Part shown: in pieces, positions 8,816-17,917 of the stretch | Position numbering within the stretch: position 1 is the stretch's first letter | Layout: every line of letters starts with the position of its first letter | Source: Metabacillus malikii | GTDB lineage: Bacteria; Bacillota; Bacilli; Bacillales; Bacillaceae | Direction of reading: 5' to 3' | Length of the DNA stretch: 64,000 nucleotides | NCBI RefSeq assembly: GCF_030813355.1 | Contig: NZ_JAUSUD010000009.1 | Location: 1-64,000, forward strand | Made by a program: the position numbers and the translations under genes | Notes under the pieces: model-generated | The model's input: the letters and a program-made list of their open reading frames with translations, nothing else | The model's database searches: none | What the model was told of the DNA's origin: nothing

Positions 8816-10003
8816 CTAATCGAAATATTTACTCATAAGACTATTGAAAAGATTTTGGCTTTCTGTGATGGACTGTTTTACGATTGTTTTTTGTTCCTCA
8901 ATCTTTGATACTATATCGGCAAATTTGTTTTGTAACTCTAGTGGTGGGAGAATAATTTCCAAAGATTCGATTTGTTGCTTTGTAATTGCTTCTCTCGTTG
9001 CACCACTTCCTGTTGCTACCTTCCACAACTTTTGTTGATAGCTCTTATTGGTAAATAAGCAATTTAAAAATAAAGAGTTTATATAATCTTTGATTGGTCT
9101 TATTATAGCAACATGTTGATTAACTCTAGCTGGTAGAATATCATTTGGGACAATACAACTTCTTGCTACTGAAGCACCCGTAATATTTAACAAAACATCG
9201 TTTTTTTCTACGATTACATTTTTCAGCTTATCTGCTTGTTCTTCGTCTATATGAGCTAAATCCTCATATTTGAAGAATCCATTATAAACATTTAGACTCC
9301 TAATTAAACTAATTCCAAACTCTTTATAACTTTGATTTCCACCTTTAGGGGTAGCACCTGAACCAATTTTAGTTGCAGCTTCTTTGCAAAGTTTTATCTC
9401 CCATCCTTTTTCATTAGTAACAGGGTCACCAAACATTTCATGAAAAGTTGCTTCGATTAAGTAATCTAGTTCTTTAAGCTGTGTTTTATGAACATCGATG
9501 ATTTCTTGGGTTTCATCTAAGATTTCAGCAATATTGTTTTGAACATCCAGCGTTGGTAAAGGAATTTCAATATCTTTAAGCTGTTTTAAATAAATACCTT
9601 TCTGTGCAACTCCCCTTGACTGTTGTTGTAACTTTGGCGTTATATTTATAAGAGAGTACATTAAGTACTTTGAATTTACAATTTCATGAATAGGTTTTAA
9701 TACAGCCACACTTCTTTGTAAAACAAATTTCCTCATTGTATCAGATACAACAGCAGTTCTTCCGACAGTACCAACGATCGTTAATAGAACATCTCCACCC
9801 TCTACATTAGTTCGTTTATTTTCTTTAAAAAAGTCAGCTTCTTGCAAATATCTAGGCTCATCGAACGTAATCTTCCCATTGTAAATATTCTTAGAACTCA
9901 ACATCAAAAAGTCACTGTATTCGATACCTGCAGGTGGATTATGACTTCCATCAGTAATTAATTTACATACATATTCTAGTCTTTGCATCCTTCTAAAACT
10001 CAT
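8816..10003 (-). CDS. hsdS: Type I restriction enzyme, S (specificity) subunit
   Basis: The 395-aa protein has two target-recognition halves, each followed by a helical conserved region ending in a Leu-rich segment (about 155-190 and 345-390). The repeated phrases PLPTLDVQNNIAEIL and LPPLELQNKFADIV mark the two halves. Each half reads one part of a split recognition sequence, so the target is a bipartite site not predictable by eye. It overlaps hsdM by 11 bp. Both halves look intact. I see no second partial hsdS or inverted repeat nearby, so there is no sign of phase-variable shuffling. Confidence 0.92.
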   Translation of the reverse strand: MSFRRMQRLEYVCKLITDGSHNPPAGIEYSDFLMLSSKNIYNGKITFDEPRYLQEADFFKENKRTNVEGGDVLLTIVGTVGRTAVVSDTMRKFVLQRSVAVLKPIHEIVNSKYLMYSLINITPKLQQQSRGVAQKGIYLKQLKDIEIPLPTLDVQNNIAEILDETQEIIDVHKTQLKELDYLIEATFHEMFGDPVTNEKGWEIKLCKEAATKIGSGATPKGGNQSYKEFGISLIRSLNVYNGFFKYEDLAHIDEEQADKLKNVIVEKNDVLLNITGASVARSCIVPNDILPARVNQHVAIIRPIKDYINSLFLNCLFTNKSYQQKLWKVATGSGATREAITKQQIESLEIILPPLELQNKFADIVSKIEEQKTIVKQSITESQNLFNSLMSKYFD

Positions 10004-11471
10004 TTTTTAATAGCCCTCTCAATTCTTCCATCTTATTGCCTAATTTTAAGGATAATTCATCGAGACGGGCCATTATTACTTCTGGCTTTTCATATTCTAC
10101 TTTTTCATATTCGATTTCTTTGTATCGATTTATCGATAAATCATATCCATTGTTCTCAATCTCTTCTTTATCAACTAGGAAGCTTTGCTCTGTTTTCTTC
10201 CTATCTGTTTCGTTTTCGAGATTATGAAACCTGTTAATAATATCAGGGATATCACCCTCAGTCCCTAATTTATTCCGCTTATCATCTAGTGAATAGCCAT
10301 CAAATTTCATATCATAAAACCATACTTTATTTGTTCCACCTGCATTAGTCTTTGTAAAAATAAGAATAGCTGTTGAAACACCTGCATATGGTTTGAATAC
10401 TCCACTTGGCATAGAAATAACTGCCTGTAGGTTTTGGTTTTCCACCAATTCCTCTCTAAGTGATTTATGAGCCTTTGTTGTACCGAATAGTACTCCATCT
10501 GGAACAATGCATGCACATCTTCCTCCCAAATTCAGCATTCGAATAAACAAGGCAATAAAGAGTAACTCTGTCTTTTTTGTATTGGTGATTGCTTTTAAGT
10601 TGTCGTGAATACTTTCAGCATCTATTGTCCCTGTAAAGGGTGGATTTGCTAAAATCACATCATATGTATCTGTTACATCGTTTTCCTTAGATACACTATC
10701 AGCATAATTGATTTGTGGGTTTGAAATAGAATGTAGCATTAAGTTCATTGCAGATAAACGAAGCATCGTACGGTCCGTATCAAATCCACTAAAGGCCTCA
10801 CCTTCAAACTTCTCCCACTGTTCTGTTGTCATTTCACTTTCGTATTTATTTCTTACATATTCAGCAGCAGAAACTAGAAAACCAGCTGTTCCACATGCCG
10901 GGTCACAAACTTTGTCATCCGGTGTAGGTTGGAGTAACTTAACCATCATATCTCGTATGTGCTTCGGTGTTCTGAATTGCCCATTTTGACCCGCAACAGA
11001 CAGTTTGCCGAGCATATACTCGTATAAATCCCCCTGCATATCGAGATCTTTAATGTCATGTTCGTATAATTCATCTAATCCTGTTATGATTTTCTGTAAA
11101 ACTTGTGGTGTAGGAATTAGGAACATCGCGTCTTCCATATATCTTGAAAATGCAGATGTTTTATTGCTATTTATCGATTTAATAAAAGGGAACACCCTTT
11201 GACCAATTATTTCATAAATTTCTCTTGCATCCTTATCCTTGAATTTTGACCACCGCATTGCTTGACCTTCATTGGTCTGTGGGAAAATTTTGTTTTTTAC
11301 TTCTACACCCAGTGCCTCTAGGCTTTCATTTTCTGTTTCTTTTTCATCTAAAGAACGGATGAACATCAAATAAGTCAATTGTTCAATAACTGTTAGAGGT
11401 TGTGTAATTCCCCCAGCCCAAATATCCGTCCATATTTTATCAATTTTATGTTTTATTTCTCCCGTAATCAT
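9993..11471 (-). CDS. hsdM: Type I restriction enzyme, M (N6-adenine methyltransferase) subunit
   Basis: The 492-aa protein has an N-terminal HsdM helical domain, then the SAM-binding motif DPACGTAGF (190-198) and the catalytic NPPF (276-279) of gamma-class adenine methylases. With HsdS it methylates host DNA at the recognition site. It is the first gene of the operon, starting at an ATG behind AGGTG. It is divergent from mcrB across a 200-base gap (11472-11673), which must carry both promoters. Confidence 0.93.
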   Translation of the reverse strand: MITGEIKHKIDKIWTDIWAGGITQPLTVIEQLTYLMFIRSLDEKETENESLEALGVEVKNKIFPQTNEGQAMRWSKFKDKDAREIYEIIGQRVFPFIKSINSNKTSAFSRYMEDAMFLIPTPQVLQKIITGLDELYEHDIKDLDMQGDLYEYMLGKLSVAGQNGQFRTPKHIRDMMVKLLQPTPDDKVCDPACGTAGFLVSAAEYVRNKYESEMTTEQWEKFEGEAFSGFDTDRTMLRLSAMNLMLHSISNPQINYADSVSKENDVTDTYDVILANPPFTGTIDAESIHDNLKAITNTKKTELLFIALFIRMLNLGGRCACIVPDGVLFGTTKAHKSLREELVENQNLQAVISMPSGVFKPYAGVSTAILIFTKTNAGGTNKVWFYDMKFDGYSLDDKRNKLGTEGDIPDIINRFHNLENETDRKKTEQSFLVDKEEIENNGYDLSINRYKEIEYEKVEYEKPEVIMARLDELSLKLGNKMEELRGLLKNEF

Positions 11472-11673
11472 CTTGGTTCACCTAATGCTTTCTGTTATTA
11501 TTTAGAACTTATTTACTATTATGATACCATATTTATCAAGAAAACTCCCATGCATATCATGGAATTGTATTGTCTCTGATTAGTTTTTATTATTTTCATA
11601 AAAGTCTATAATACTAATTAGTTATAGATAAAATGTCATTATCATGAAAATTTAGAGATTTGAGGTGTAAGAA

Positions 11674-14154
11674 ATGGAAGAAAACAGCTCCTCTACAAAT
11701 GCATTTACTTGGACTTCTTTTTACATGGAATTTGCAGATAAGCTTTTAAGTTATAAAGATCGACGAAAGGAGCTTTTAAGCTTACTAGAAGAGGTATATA
11801 GTGGTTTGAATATGCGCTTCCCGTTCACAGAAAATAACGAACCTATTGATGATATATGCCCCTTCACTGTTATTGGAAGTTTTAATAAACGAATTACAAA
11901 TGAAAATCGGATTGCTATAGCAAAAGCAATAAGTAATAAAATTGGTATTAAAGCTGAGGTACCAACTCAATTTGATGGTATTCCTGTTTTAAACAATATG
12001 AAGGCTTGGTTTTTTGCATATAAAGAAGATAGAAATTTAGATGATATTCCAAACCTTTGGAACATGTTTGAAAAAGCGATAGAATATGCAGACCATCCAT
12101 CGGAGGATCTGGTATCAGGATTTATCGATAGTTATGACAAGGTGAGTAAGCAACTAGGTATCAAGTGGAATCTGACGATGGGACTATATTGGATTCGTCC
12201 CTTTTTCTACATAAACCTAGATGAAAGAAATAGATCATACCTATTAAATAGTCCAATTTCAGAAGGCGTTTCTAAAATTTCAAGTTTAAAGCAACTTCCT
12301 AGCGCCCAAGATTACTTAAAACTGATTAAGTACATTCATGATCATTTTAATTCGGAAAATTTCCCATATGGTAGTTTTCCCGAATTATCTTTCGCAGCAT
12401 GGAAAGCACCAACTCCTAAGGAAGTAAAACAAACTAAATCCACTGCTAGTTTTCTTAAGTGGTTTGCACCACTTATTAATGCATTAAAAAAGATTGGTGG
12501 TTCTGGATCACCAGAAGAGGTTCGGAAACAAATCATTTCTGACTTAAATCTATCAGATGAAATCATCAATGAAACCCGAGGAAAAAGTGGCGTTAATAAA
12601 TTTGAGAATGAAGTAGCGTTTGCAAGAAATTATTTGGTTTACGACGGGTACATAGACAATTCTGTTCGTGGCACATGGTCTCTTACCGAAAAAGGAAGAA
12701 CAGCACACATCGATGATGAAATTGCCAGCCAAATATTCATTAAATGGGTAGATATATTAAAGAAACGTCGTGAGGAAGATTCGACACCTCAATCAGACGT
12801 GGTAAACAAAAACGAAAAAAAGTACTGGATTTATGCCCCTGGACATAAAGCTGCCAAATGGGATGAATTTTACTCTCAAGGAATTATGGGAATTGGCTGG
12901 GATGAAATGGGAGATTTAAAGCAATTCCCTTCAAAGGAAGCAATGAGAACTAAAATGAAAGAATTATATGGAGTAGAATATACTTATAGAAATGATGCTC
13001 ATGCAACATGGCAATTTGCCAATGAACTATTACCAGGAGATATAATTTATGTAAAAAAAGGTACCTCTAAATTAATTGGCCGTGGAATTGTCGACTCAGA
13101 ATACATATATGATAAAGACCGCGATGAATATAAACATATCCATAAAGTGAAATGGAAAAATTATGGCGAATGGGAACATCCTGGACAAGCGGTTAATAAA
13201 ACACTTACTGAAATTACTTCTTATACAGATTACATCCGAAAACTTGAAGAAATCTTCATGGATGAAAATGAAGAACTGGAAGAGGAAGTAGAAGTTGATT
13301 ATGATCCATATTCAGAAACTGACTTTCTAAGTGAAGTTTTCATGGATGACGAAAGATATAACACACTAGTGAGCCTACTTAAATCTAAGAAAAATATTAT
13401 TTTACAGGGAGCACCTGGTGTCGGAAAAACTTTTTCAGCCAAGAGACTTGCCTATTCAATTATGGGTGAAAAAGACGTTAGCCGTATCATGATGGTTCAA
13501 TTTCATCAAAGTTATAGTTATGAAGATTTTATCATGGGTTATCGTCCTACTAAAAATGGATTCGAACTTTCAGAAGGACCTTTTTATGAGTTTTGTAAAA
13601 AGGCGGAAGAAGATGATCGTGATTACTTTTTTATCATCGATGAGATTAATCGAGGTAATTTGAGTAAAATTTTCGGTGAACTACTGATGCTCATTGAAAA
13701 AGACAAGCGTGGTCAAAAACTACGCCTACTCTATTCGAATGAATTATTTTCAGTTCCTAAGAATGTATATATTATTGGCATGATGAATACTGCAGATCGC
13801 AGCCTTGCTATGATCGATTATGCACTTAGAAGAAGATTTGCATTTTACAAATTAGAACCTGCTTTTGATTCTGATGGTTTCCAAGCAATAATGAGTGAGG
13901 CAAACAATCTGAAGTTCTATGCACTTGTTAATCAAGTAGAAGCATTAAATGAAGCTATTAGCAAGGATGAATCATTAGGGGATGGATTCCGTATTGGCCA
14001 CAGCTATTTATGTGCAGATGAAGAAATAACAGATGAATGGTTATCTTCAGTTGTCGAGTATGAATTGTTGCCTCTATTAGATGAATACTGGTTTGACGAA
14101 CCATCCAAGATTGAACATTGGACAAATAAACTTCGTGGTGCCTTAAATGATTAG
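11674..14154 (+). CDS. mcrB: McrB-like AAA+ GTPase with extra winged-helix and EVE-like domains
   Basis: The C-terminal third (about 560-826) is a McrB-type AAA+ motor: GAPGVGKT (579-586), FFIIDEINRG (652-661) and the McrB hallmark MNTADRS (704-710), followed by RRRF. Upstream are a Mrr_N-like winged helix (about 265-355) and an EVE/PUA-like domain (about 383-530, starting KYWIYAPGHKAAKWDEF), which in this family reads modified bases. Residues 1-245 are unassigned. Together with McrC it would cut DNA carrying modified cytosine. The start is supported by GAGGTG. At 826 aa it is much longer than E. coli McrB, and the difference is all in the reader part. Confidence 0.88.
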   Translation: MEENSSSTNAFTWTSFYMEFADKLLSYKDRRKELLSLLEEVYSGLNMRFPFTENNEPIDDICPFTVIGSFNKRITNENRIAIAKAISNKIGIKAEVPTQFDGIPVLNNMKAWFFAYKEDRNLDDIPNLWNMFEKAIEYADHPSEDLVSGFIDSYDKVSKQLGIKWNLTMGLYWIRPFFYINLDERNRSYLLNSPISEGVSKISSLKQLPSAQDYLKLIKYIHDHFNSENFPYGSFPELSFAAWKAPTPKEVKQTKSTASFLKWFAPLINALKKIGGSGSPEEVRKQIISDLNLSDEIINETRGKSGVNKFENEVAFARNYLVYDGYIDNSVRGTWSLTEKGRTAHIDDEIASQIFIKWVDILKKRREEDSTPQSDVVNKNEKKYWIYAPGHKAAKWDEFYSQGIMGIGWDEMGDLKQFPSKEAMRTKMKELYGVEYTYRNDAHATWQFANELLPGDIIYVKKGTSKLIGRGIVDSEYIYDKDRDEYKHIHKVKWKNYGEWEHPGQAVNKTLTEITSYTDYIRKLEEIFMDENEELEEEVEVDYDPYSETDFLSEVFMDDERYNTLVSLLKSKKNIILQGAPGVGKTFSAKRLAYSIMGEKDVSRIMMVQFHQSYSYEDFIMGYRPTKNGFELSEGPFYEFCKKAEEDDRDYFFIIDEINRGNLSKIFGELLMLIEKDKRGQKLRLLYSNELFSVPKNVYIIGMMNTADRSLAMIDYALRRRFAFYKLEPAFDSDGFQAIMSEANNLKFYALVNQVEALNEAISKDESLGDGFRIGHSYLCADEEITDEWLSSVVEYELLPLLDEYWFDEPSKIEHWTNKLRGALND

Positions 14155-15181
14155 AATTAAGAACATTTACCATATGCTAGCTTATGCTTTTCAAGTTTTA
14201 AGAAAAGATAACTACGCAAAGTTAGCAACAGAAGAATTCGAATATGCTTCTGATTTATTTGCTGCAATTCTAGCTAAGGGAATCGGCAATCAAATTAAAA
14301 GAGGATTAGGCAGGGATTATGTTGACCAAACAGAGTCCCTCAGGTCTCCAATTGGTAAAATCAATATATCACTCTCAGTAAAACAACAAACTCTGTTAAA
14401 AAAGCAATTGGTATGTACATTCGATGAATATACGGAAAACTCCTATATGAATCAGATACTTAAAACGACTGCTCTTTTATTAATTAGGACTCCAGAAGTG
14501 TCATTTCAGCATAAGAAAGCGTTGAAGAAAGTACTGCTATATTTTTCTAATGTAGAAGAAATTGACTATCGCAGAGTTCAGTGGTCCAGCATTAAGTATC
14601 ATCGTCACAATGCTACCTATAAAATGCTGATTAACATATGCTACTTAGTTATTGAGGGTTTGCTACTTACTGAGCAAGAAGGCTCTCATAAGTTGGCAAA
14701 GTTTATAGACGACCAGAAGATGCATCGACTATTTGAGAAGTTCGTTCTAGAGTATTATCGGAAACACTTTCCACAATTCAACGCTTCTGCCTCACACATT
14801 GATTGGGATGTGGATGATGGAATGATAGAATTTTTACCTACTATGAAATCGGATATTACACTCTATTATGAAGATAAAGTTCTTATAATAGATACTAAAT
14901 ACTATGGACGCACTATGCAAACAAACAATTATTATAATAGCCGTAGCTTACACTCTCATAACATGTATCAGATATTTACTTACGTAAAGAACAAAGATTA
15001 CTCAAATTCAAGTAATGTTAGTGGCATTTTACTTTATGCAAAAACAGAGGAAGAGATTGTACCTGACAGTGATTTCTTAATGAGCGGAAATAGAATAGCT
15101 GTAAAAACACTGGATATGAATAGGGATTTCTCCAATATTGCAAAGCAACTGAACATGCTGACTGAAAAGTATCTTCTCTAA
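14147..15181 (+). CDS. mcrC: McrC-like nuclease subunit of the McrBC restriction system
   Basis: The 344-aa protein ends in a PD-(D/E)xK nuclease: D236 in KSDITLYY and D249-T-K251 in LIIDTKYYG, followed by a conserved basic/aromatic stretch. The N-terminal half (IKNIYHMLAYAF near residue 4) is the McrC region that engages the McrB hexamer. It overlaps mcrB by 8 bp, implying coupled translation. Length and motifs are normal for the family and no frameshift is visible. Confidence 0.88.
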   Translation: MIRIKNIYHMLAYAFQVLRKDNYAKLATEEFEYASDLFAAILAKGIGNQIKRGLGRDYVDQTESLRSPIGKINISLSVKQQTLLKKQLVCTFDEYTENSYMNQILKTTALLLIRTPEVSFQHKKALKKVLLYFSNVEEIDYRRVQWSSIKYHRHNATYKMLINICYLVIEGLLLTEQEGSHKLAKFIDDQKMHRLFEKFVLEYYRKHFPQFNASASHIDWDVDDGMIEFLPTMKSDITLYYEDKVLIIDTKYYGRTMQTNNYYNSRSLHSHNMYQIFTYVKNKDYSNSSNVSGILLYAKTEEEIVPDSDFLMSGNRIAVKTLDMNRDFSNIAKQLNMLTEKYLL

Positions 15182-15282
15182 TAACCAAAAATGGTATCAG
15201 CAGTTTATTATGTTACTACCATTTGATGATCTTTTCTTAATATACAGACCTTTTACAGCCATACTAAATAACTGATTAAAAA

Positions 15283-15327
15283 AGCTATAGACTGAAAAAA
15301 GTTGTTTTCAGTTTATAGCTAAATTTT
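15283..15327 (+). terminator. Terminator after mcrBC
   Basis: A 16-bp stem (agctatagactgaaaa / ttttcagtttatagct, one G-U pair) with a 6-base loop is followed by aaattttta. It lies about 100 bases after the mcrC stop and may work in both directions. Confidence 0.75.
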
Positions 15328-15389
15328 TATTCTAGATATTCTTTCCTTTGGTTTCCTTTCAACATAAATGTTTAATCACCTTTCCTTAA

Positions 15390-15605
15390 TTAACGAAAGC
15401 TCACAGTAACAATAACCCTCTTAAAATTTCTATCTTGAAAAACAACAAATAAATTTGTTCCGGGTATATCCCAACGATTTAAATTATTCTTTACTTCGTC
15501 ATAAGGAATATTAAGCAGTTGTCGTCGTAACCGGGATGTATCGATATTACGTTGTATACATCGTTTTTTTGCATGATCACTGAATTCAAAAGTATATCGA
15601 ACCAT
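15390..15605 (-). CDS. DUF4258 domain protein, 71 aa
   Basis: The small protein has the DUF4258 pattern: an N-terminal FSDHAKKRCIQRNI, basic helix, then beta strands ending VIVTVSFR. DUF4258 proteins are often compared with RelE/BrnT-like RNases, so a toxin-like or RNA-related role is possible but not shown. ATG at 15605 is chosen because GGGGAAG sits 5 bases upstream; the frame extends ten codons further. No antitoxin-like partner gene lies next to it. It follows the yolD-like gene on the same strand at a distance of 76 bases. Confidence 0.6.
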   Translation of the reverse strand: MVRYTFEFSDHAKKRCIQRNIDTSRLRRQLLNIPYDEVKNNLNRWDIPGTNLFVVFQDRNFKRVIVTVSFR

Positions 15606-15681
15606 ATAGACTTCCCCTTTTTCTACGATGGTCAATTTATAAATATTCTTTATAAATTAAATTGCTTTCTGGTGAGATCTT

Positions 15682-16287
15682 TTATAGTGCCTCAACCCCT
15701 ACTATTTCAGTAATACTAACCTTTTCTAGACAATTATCTTCATTTATTATTTCGATTCGTTTCTGAACGGGGTCAATTTTGTCTACAATCCCTCCTTGAT
15801 ATTTAATGCTACCCTTTTTATAGAGTTTAAAAATAATAGGAACTTGCGCTTCAAGGCTTTTGCCAATCTGCCTACTTACTTCTTCCCATTCATACTCATC
15901 TAATATTGGCTTTTCAACCTTTTCAGAGTTCATATATCTCTCCTTTAGCATCCGAAGGTGCTCAGGCATCATGAATGAGGTCCACTTCTTTGTTCCTCTA
16001 TCCCTCAACAAGTCTTTTCTCTCCTTAAGCTTTTCATCAAATACTGTCATTTCCCAAGTTCTAATGTCATAGAAACCTGAATTTATCATTTCTTTCTGAC
16101 TATCTAAATAGCTTATTAGATCCTTGGGGTAATGAGAGGTATTGTGATTAATTCTAACCCTTTCATCTGGACTATATAATAAGACTGAAAATAAGGAGCC
16201 CGAATTGAAGTCTACTCCAACACAAGTCAAATATGATAATTCCCGCGCGAAACGCACCACAAACATTAACCGAAATCTATCAGACAC
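15682..16287 (-). CDS. YolD-like protein with N-terminal extension
   Basis: The C-terminal half has the YolD signature RDRGTKKWTSFMMPEHL and a beta-rich end with IDKIDP. YolD-like proteins are SOS-induced partners of Y-family polymerases (UvrX/YqjW) in Bacillus. The GTG at 16287 is chosen as start because AGGAGAGG lies 5 bases upstream. This gives about 80 extra residues before the YolD domain, which I cannot assign. A LexA box lies about 50 bases upstream, agreeing with SOS control. The usual downstream polymerase gene is missing. Confidence 0.65.
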   Translation of the reverse strand: MSDRFRLMFVVRFARELSYLTCVGVDFNSGSLFSVLLYSPDERVRINHNTSHYPKDLISYLDSQKEMINSGFYDIRTWEMTVFDEKLKERKDLLRDRGTKKWTSFMMPEHLRMLKERYMNSEKVEKPILDEYEWEEVSRQIGKSLEAQVPIIFKLYKKGSIKYQGGIVDKIDPVQKRIEIINEDNCLEKVSITEIVGVEAL

Positions 16288-16333
16288 GTTTACCTCTCCT
16301 CTCAAATCATAAAGTAATATGCTAATTTTAGCA

Positions 16334-16345
16334 GAACATACGTTC
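16334..16345. promoter_or_regulatory. LexA (SOS) box
   Basis: GAACATACGTTC fits the Bacillus LexA consensus GAAC-N4-GTTC perfectly. It lies 47 bases upstream of the yolD-like GTG start, a normal position for SOS repression. Confidence 0.7.
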
Positions 16346-16512
16346 TTTCCACAACAACATATTTGATTTATTAAAAAGAAATGTAATCGTGAAAAACGTT
16401 GCTTTCGGCATGGAGACAATCACTGTCCGATCATCATTATCAACAATCCTTACCTCTCGAACTCTATCTTTCACTATCGCCCTTTTTGTTAAAAAGAAAA
16501 CTTTTTAAATTT

Positions 16513-16536
16513 CAAAAAAGCACTCCTACGAGTGCT
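16513..16536 (-). terminator. Terminator of the CBASS operon
   Basis: A 7-bp stem (agcactc / gagtgct) with loop ctac on the minus strand is followed by six U. It overlaps the last base of the capV stop codon. Confidence 0.75.
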
Positions 16537-17483
16537 CAACAAAAAAACTTATCCCTTACCCCTTCTTTTATGAAGGTCTTCTCATACAATTGATTGGCTT
16601 CAATCACCATAAAATCTATATCTTCTTTTTCAGTGGAATCTAAAGAAATCTTTCTACCAAAAGTCGGTGAGATTCGGCACAAGTTTTCTCCTAAAAGATA
16701 GCTTGCCGTGTAGGTCGCTGACTTTGATTGGACTTGGAAAGTTAAGTCTACCAAATTGGTTCCCCAACTTTTTAGACCACTCTTTTTTGCCACCGCATTA
16801 CTTACCTGGTATATACTATCTCCTGTTCCAAGCGAGAGAATTTTCACTTGTTCTAATCCGAACCCTAGCTTTTTTGCCTCTGCGATAGCAACTAATATCG
16901 GATTATTGGCCCAAAGTCCTCCATCAATCTTACACTCCGCTTCCCCTATTTCTGCTGCTGGAAAGAATAATGGAGCTGCAGATGTGGCTAAAGCTACCTC
17001 CCACATAAAACGACAACCGTCTAAAATATAGTCCTTATGGTGTGGTGTTTTAAATACCTTTGGCTCTGCTTTATGATGTTCTATCGAAGGAATACACAGC
17101 ATCGTAAGAGCATCTTCTAACCTTTTCTCTCCTAATACGTCTTTCAATAATTCTAGGAGTTGCTTATTAGAATATTTGGCCGACAGTAATGGGTTTGTTA
17201 AAAGATTTTTGGGGAAAATCTTTTCTCCCTTTTTTATGTAAATGTCTGATATGTTACCCGCTCTGATTCCTTTAGCTAGTCCTAAAGCGATAATCCCACC
17301 TGTGCTTGTACCACAAATCATGTCAAAAAACTGATAGATGGGTTTTCCAAGTTGCTCCTCAATTCTTTTTAAATAAACTGCTGGCAATATCCCCTTCATT
17401 CCCCCTCCATCAATGGAGAGAATCCTTAATTCACCAGGATGCTTCGTAGGGATATTTCCTTCTTTATGCTTTGTCCAGTCCAA
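16536..17483 (-). CDS. capV: CBASS effector: CapV-like patatin phospholipase
   Basis: Patatin signatures are complete: the oxyanion loop DGGGMKG, the nucleophile elbow GTSTGG (Ser60) and the second catalytic residue in IDGGLWANNP (Asp187). CapV effectors are switched on by cyclic nucleotides and degrade the cell's own membrane. The TTG at 17483 is proposed as start, because AGGAG lies 8 bases upstream and the gene then follows the E2 stop after 17 bases. The frame itself opens further upstream inside the E2 gene. No membrane segment is seen. It is the last gene of a three-gene operon. Confidence 0.85.
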   Translation of the reverse strand: MDWTKHKEGNIPTKHPGELRILSIDGGGMKGILPAVYLKRIEEQLGKPIYQFFDMICGTSTGGIIALGLAKGIRAGNISDIYIKKGEKIFPKNLLTNPLLSAKYSNKQLLELLKDVLGEKRLEDALTMLCIPSIEHHKAEPKVFKTPHHKDYILDGCRFMWEVALATSAAPLFFPAAEIGEAECKIDGGLWANNPILVAIAEAKKLGFGLEQVKILSLGTGDSIYQVSNAVAKKSGLKSWGTNLVDLTFQVQSKSATYTASYLLGENLCRISPTFGRKISLDSTEKEDIDFMVIEANQLYEKTFIKEGVRDKFFC

Positions 17484-17500
17484 ATCATCGACTCCTACTC

Positions 17501-17917
17501 TTACGGGCCATGAGGGGCTTCTTTGCCCCACCATACCCCGTCTTTTAACCAACCTTCATAGAAAAACAACCATTCACACGTCCAAGGAATAATCGTGTCA
17601 GCTATTAACGTCTCCCCATTAAAACTCTTATCGTTTGGATGATACAAGCACAACGATTGATCACTATACCTATGCGGAGCACGTTCAAGCAATTCAGGTT
17701 CTAATACAAATACCTTTGTGTTTTTATATGGATGAAGCACAATATTTACTTTGTATTTTTCAGAATGTGGGGTAGGTTGTAAGTACCCCACCCAAACCCA
17801 CTTCTTTCCTTCTTTTTTCAATTCGAAACCTGTAAATTTCATTTGGGTATGAAAATTTTGTAAAGCTATATTTAAATTCCGCTCGTTTGAAGGGGGTCTC
17901 GGACGAAACTTACTCAT
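17501..17917 (-). CDS. CBASS ancillary E2-like protein (Cap2, E2-only form)
   Basis: The 138-aa protein resembles the stand-alone E2 (ubiquitin-conjugating-like) ancillary protein of short type II CBASS. Evidence is its place directly after the cyclase, its length, and a single candidate catalytic cysteine, Cys90, in the context SLCLYHPND. No E1 or JAB (Cap3) protein is encoded nearby, which defines the short form. In related systems the E2 modifies or primes the cyclase C terminus; here that is inferred. The start at 17917 has GAAGGGG four bases before ATG and overlaps the cyclase gene by 8 bp. Confidence 0.75.
   Translation of the reverse strand: MSKFRPRPPSNERNLNIALQNFHTQMKFTGFELKKEGKKWVWVGYLQPTPHSEKYKVNIVLHPYKNTKVFVLEPELLERAPHRYSDQSLCLYHPNDKSFNGETLIADTIIPWTCEWLFFYEGWLKDGVWWGKEAPHGP

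Noticed and set aside
15390-16287. Toxin-antitoxin pair of the DUF4258 and YolD-like genes
   Set aside because: The genes are 76 bases apart, the upstream one is a LexA-controlled YolD-like protein with no antitoxin features, and no operator spans both.
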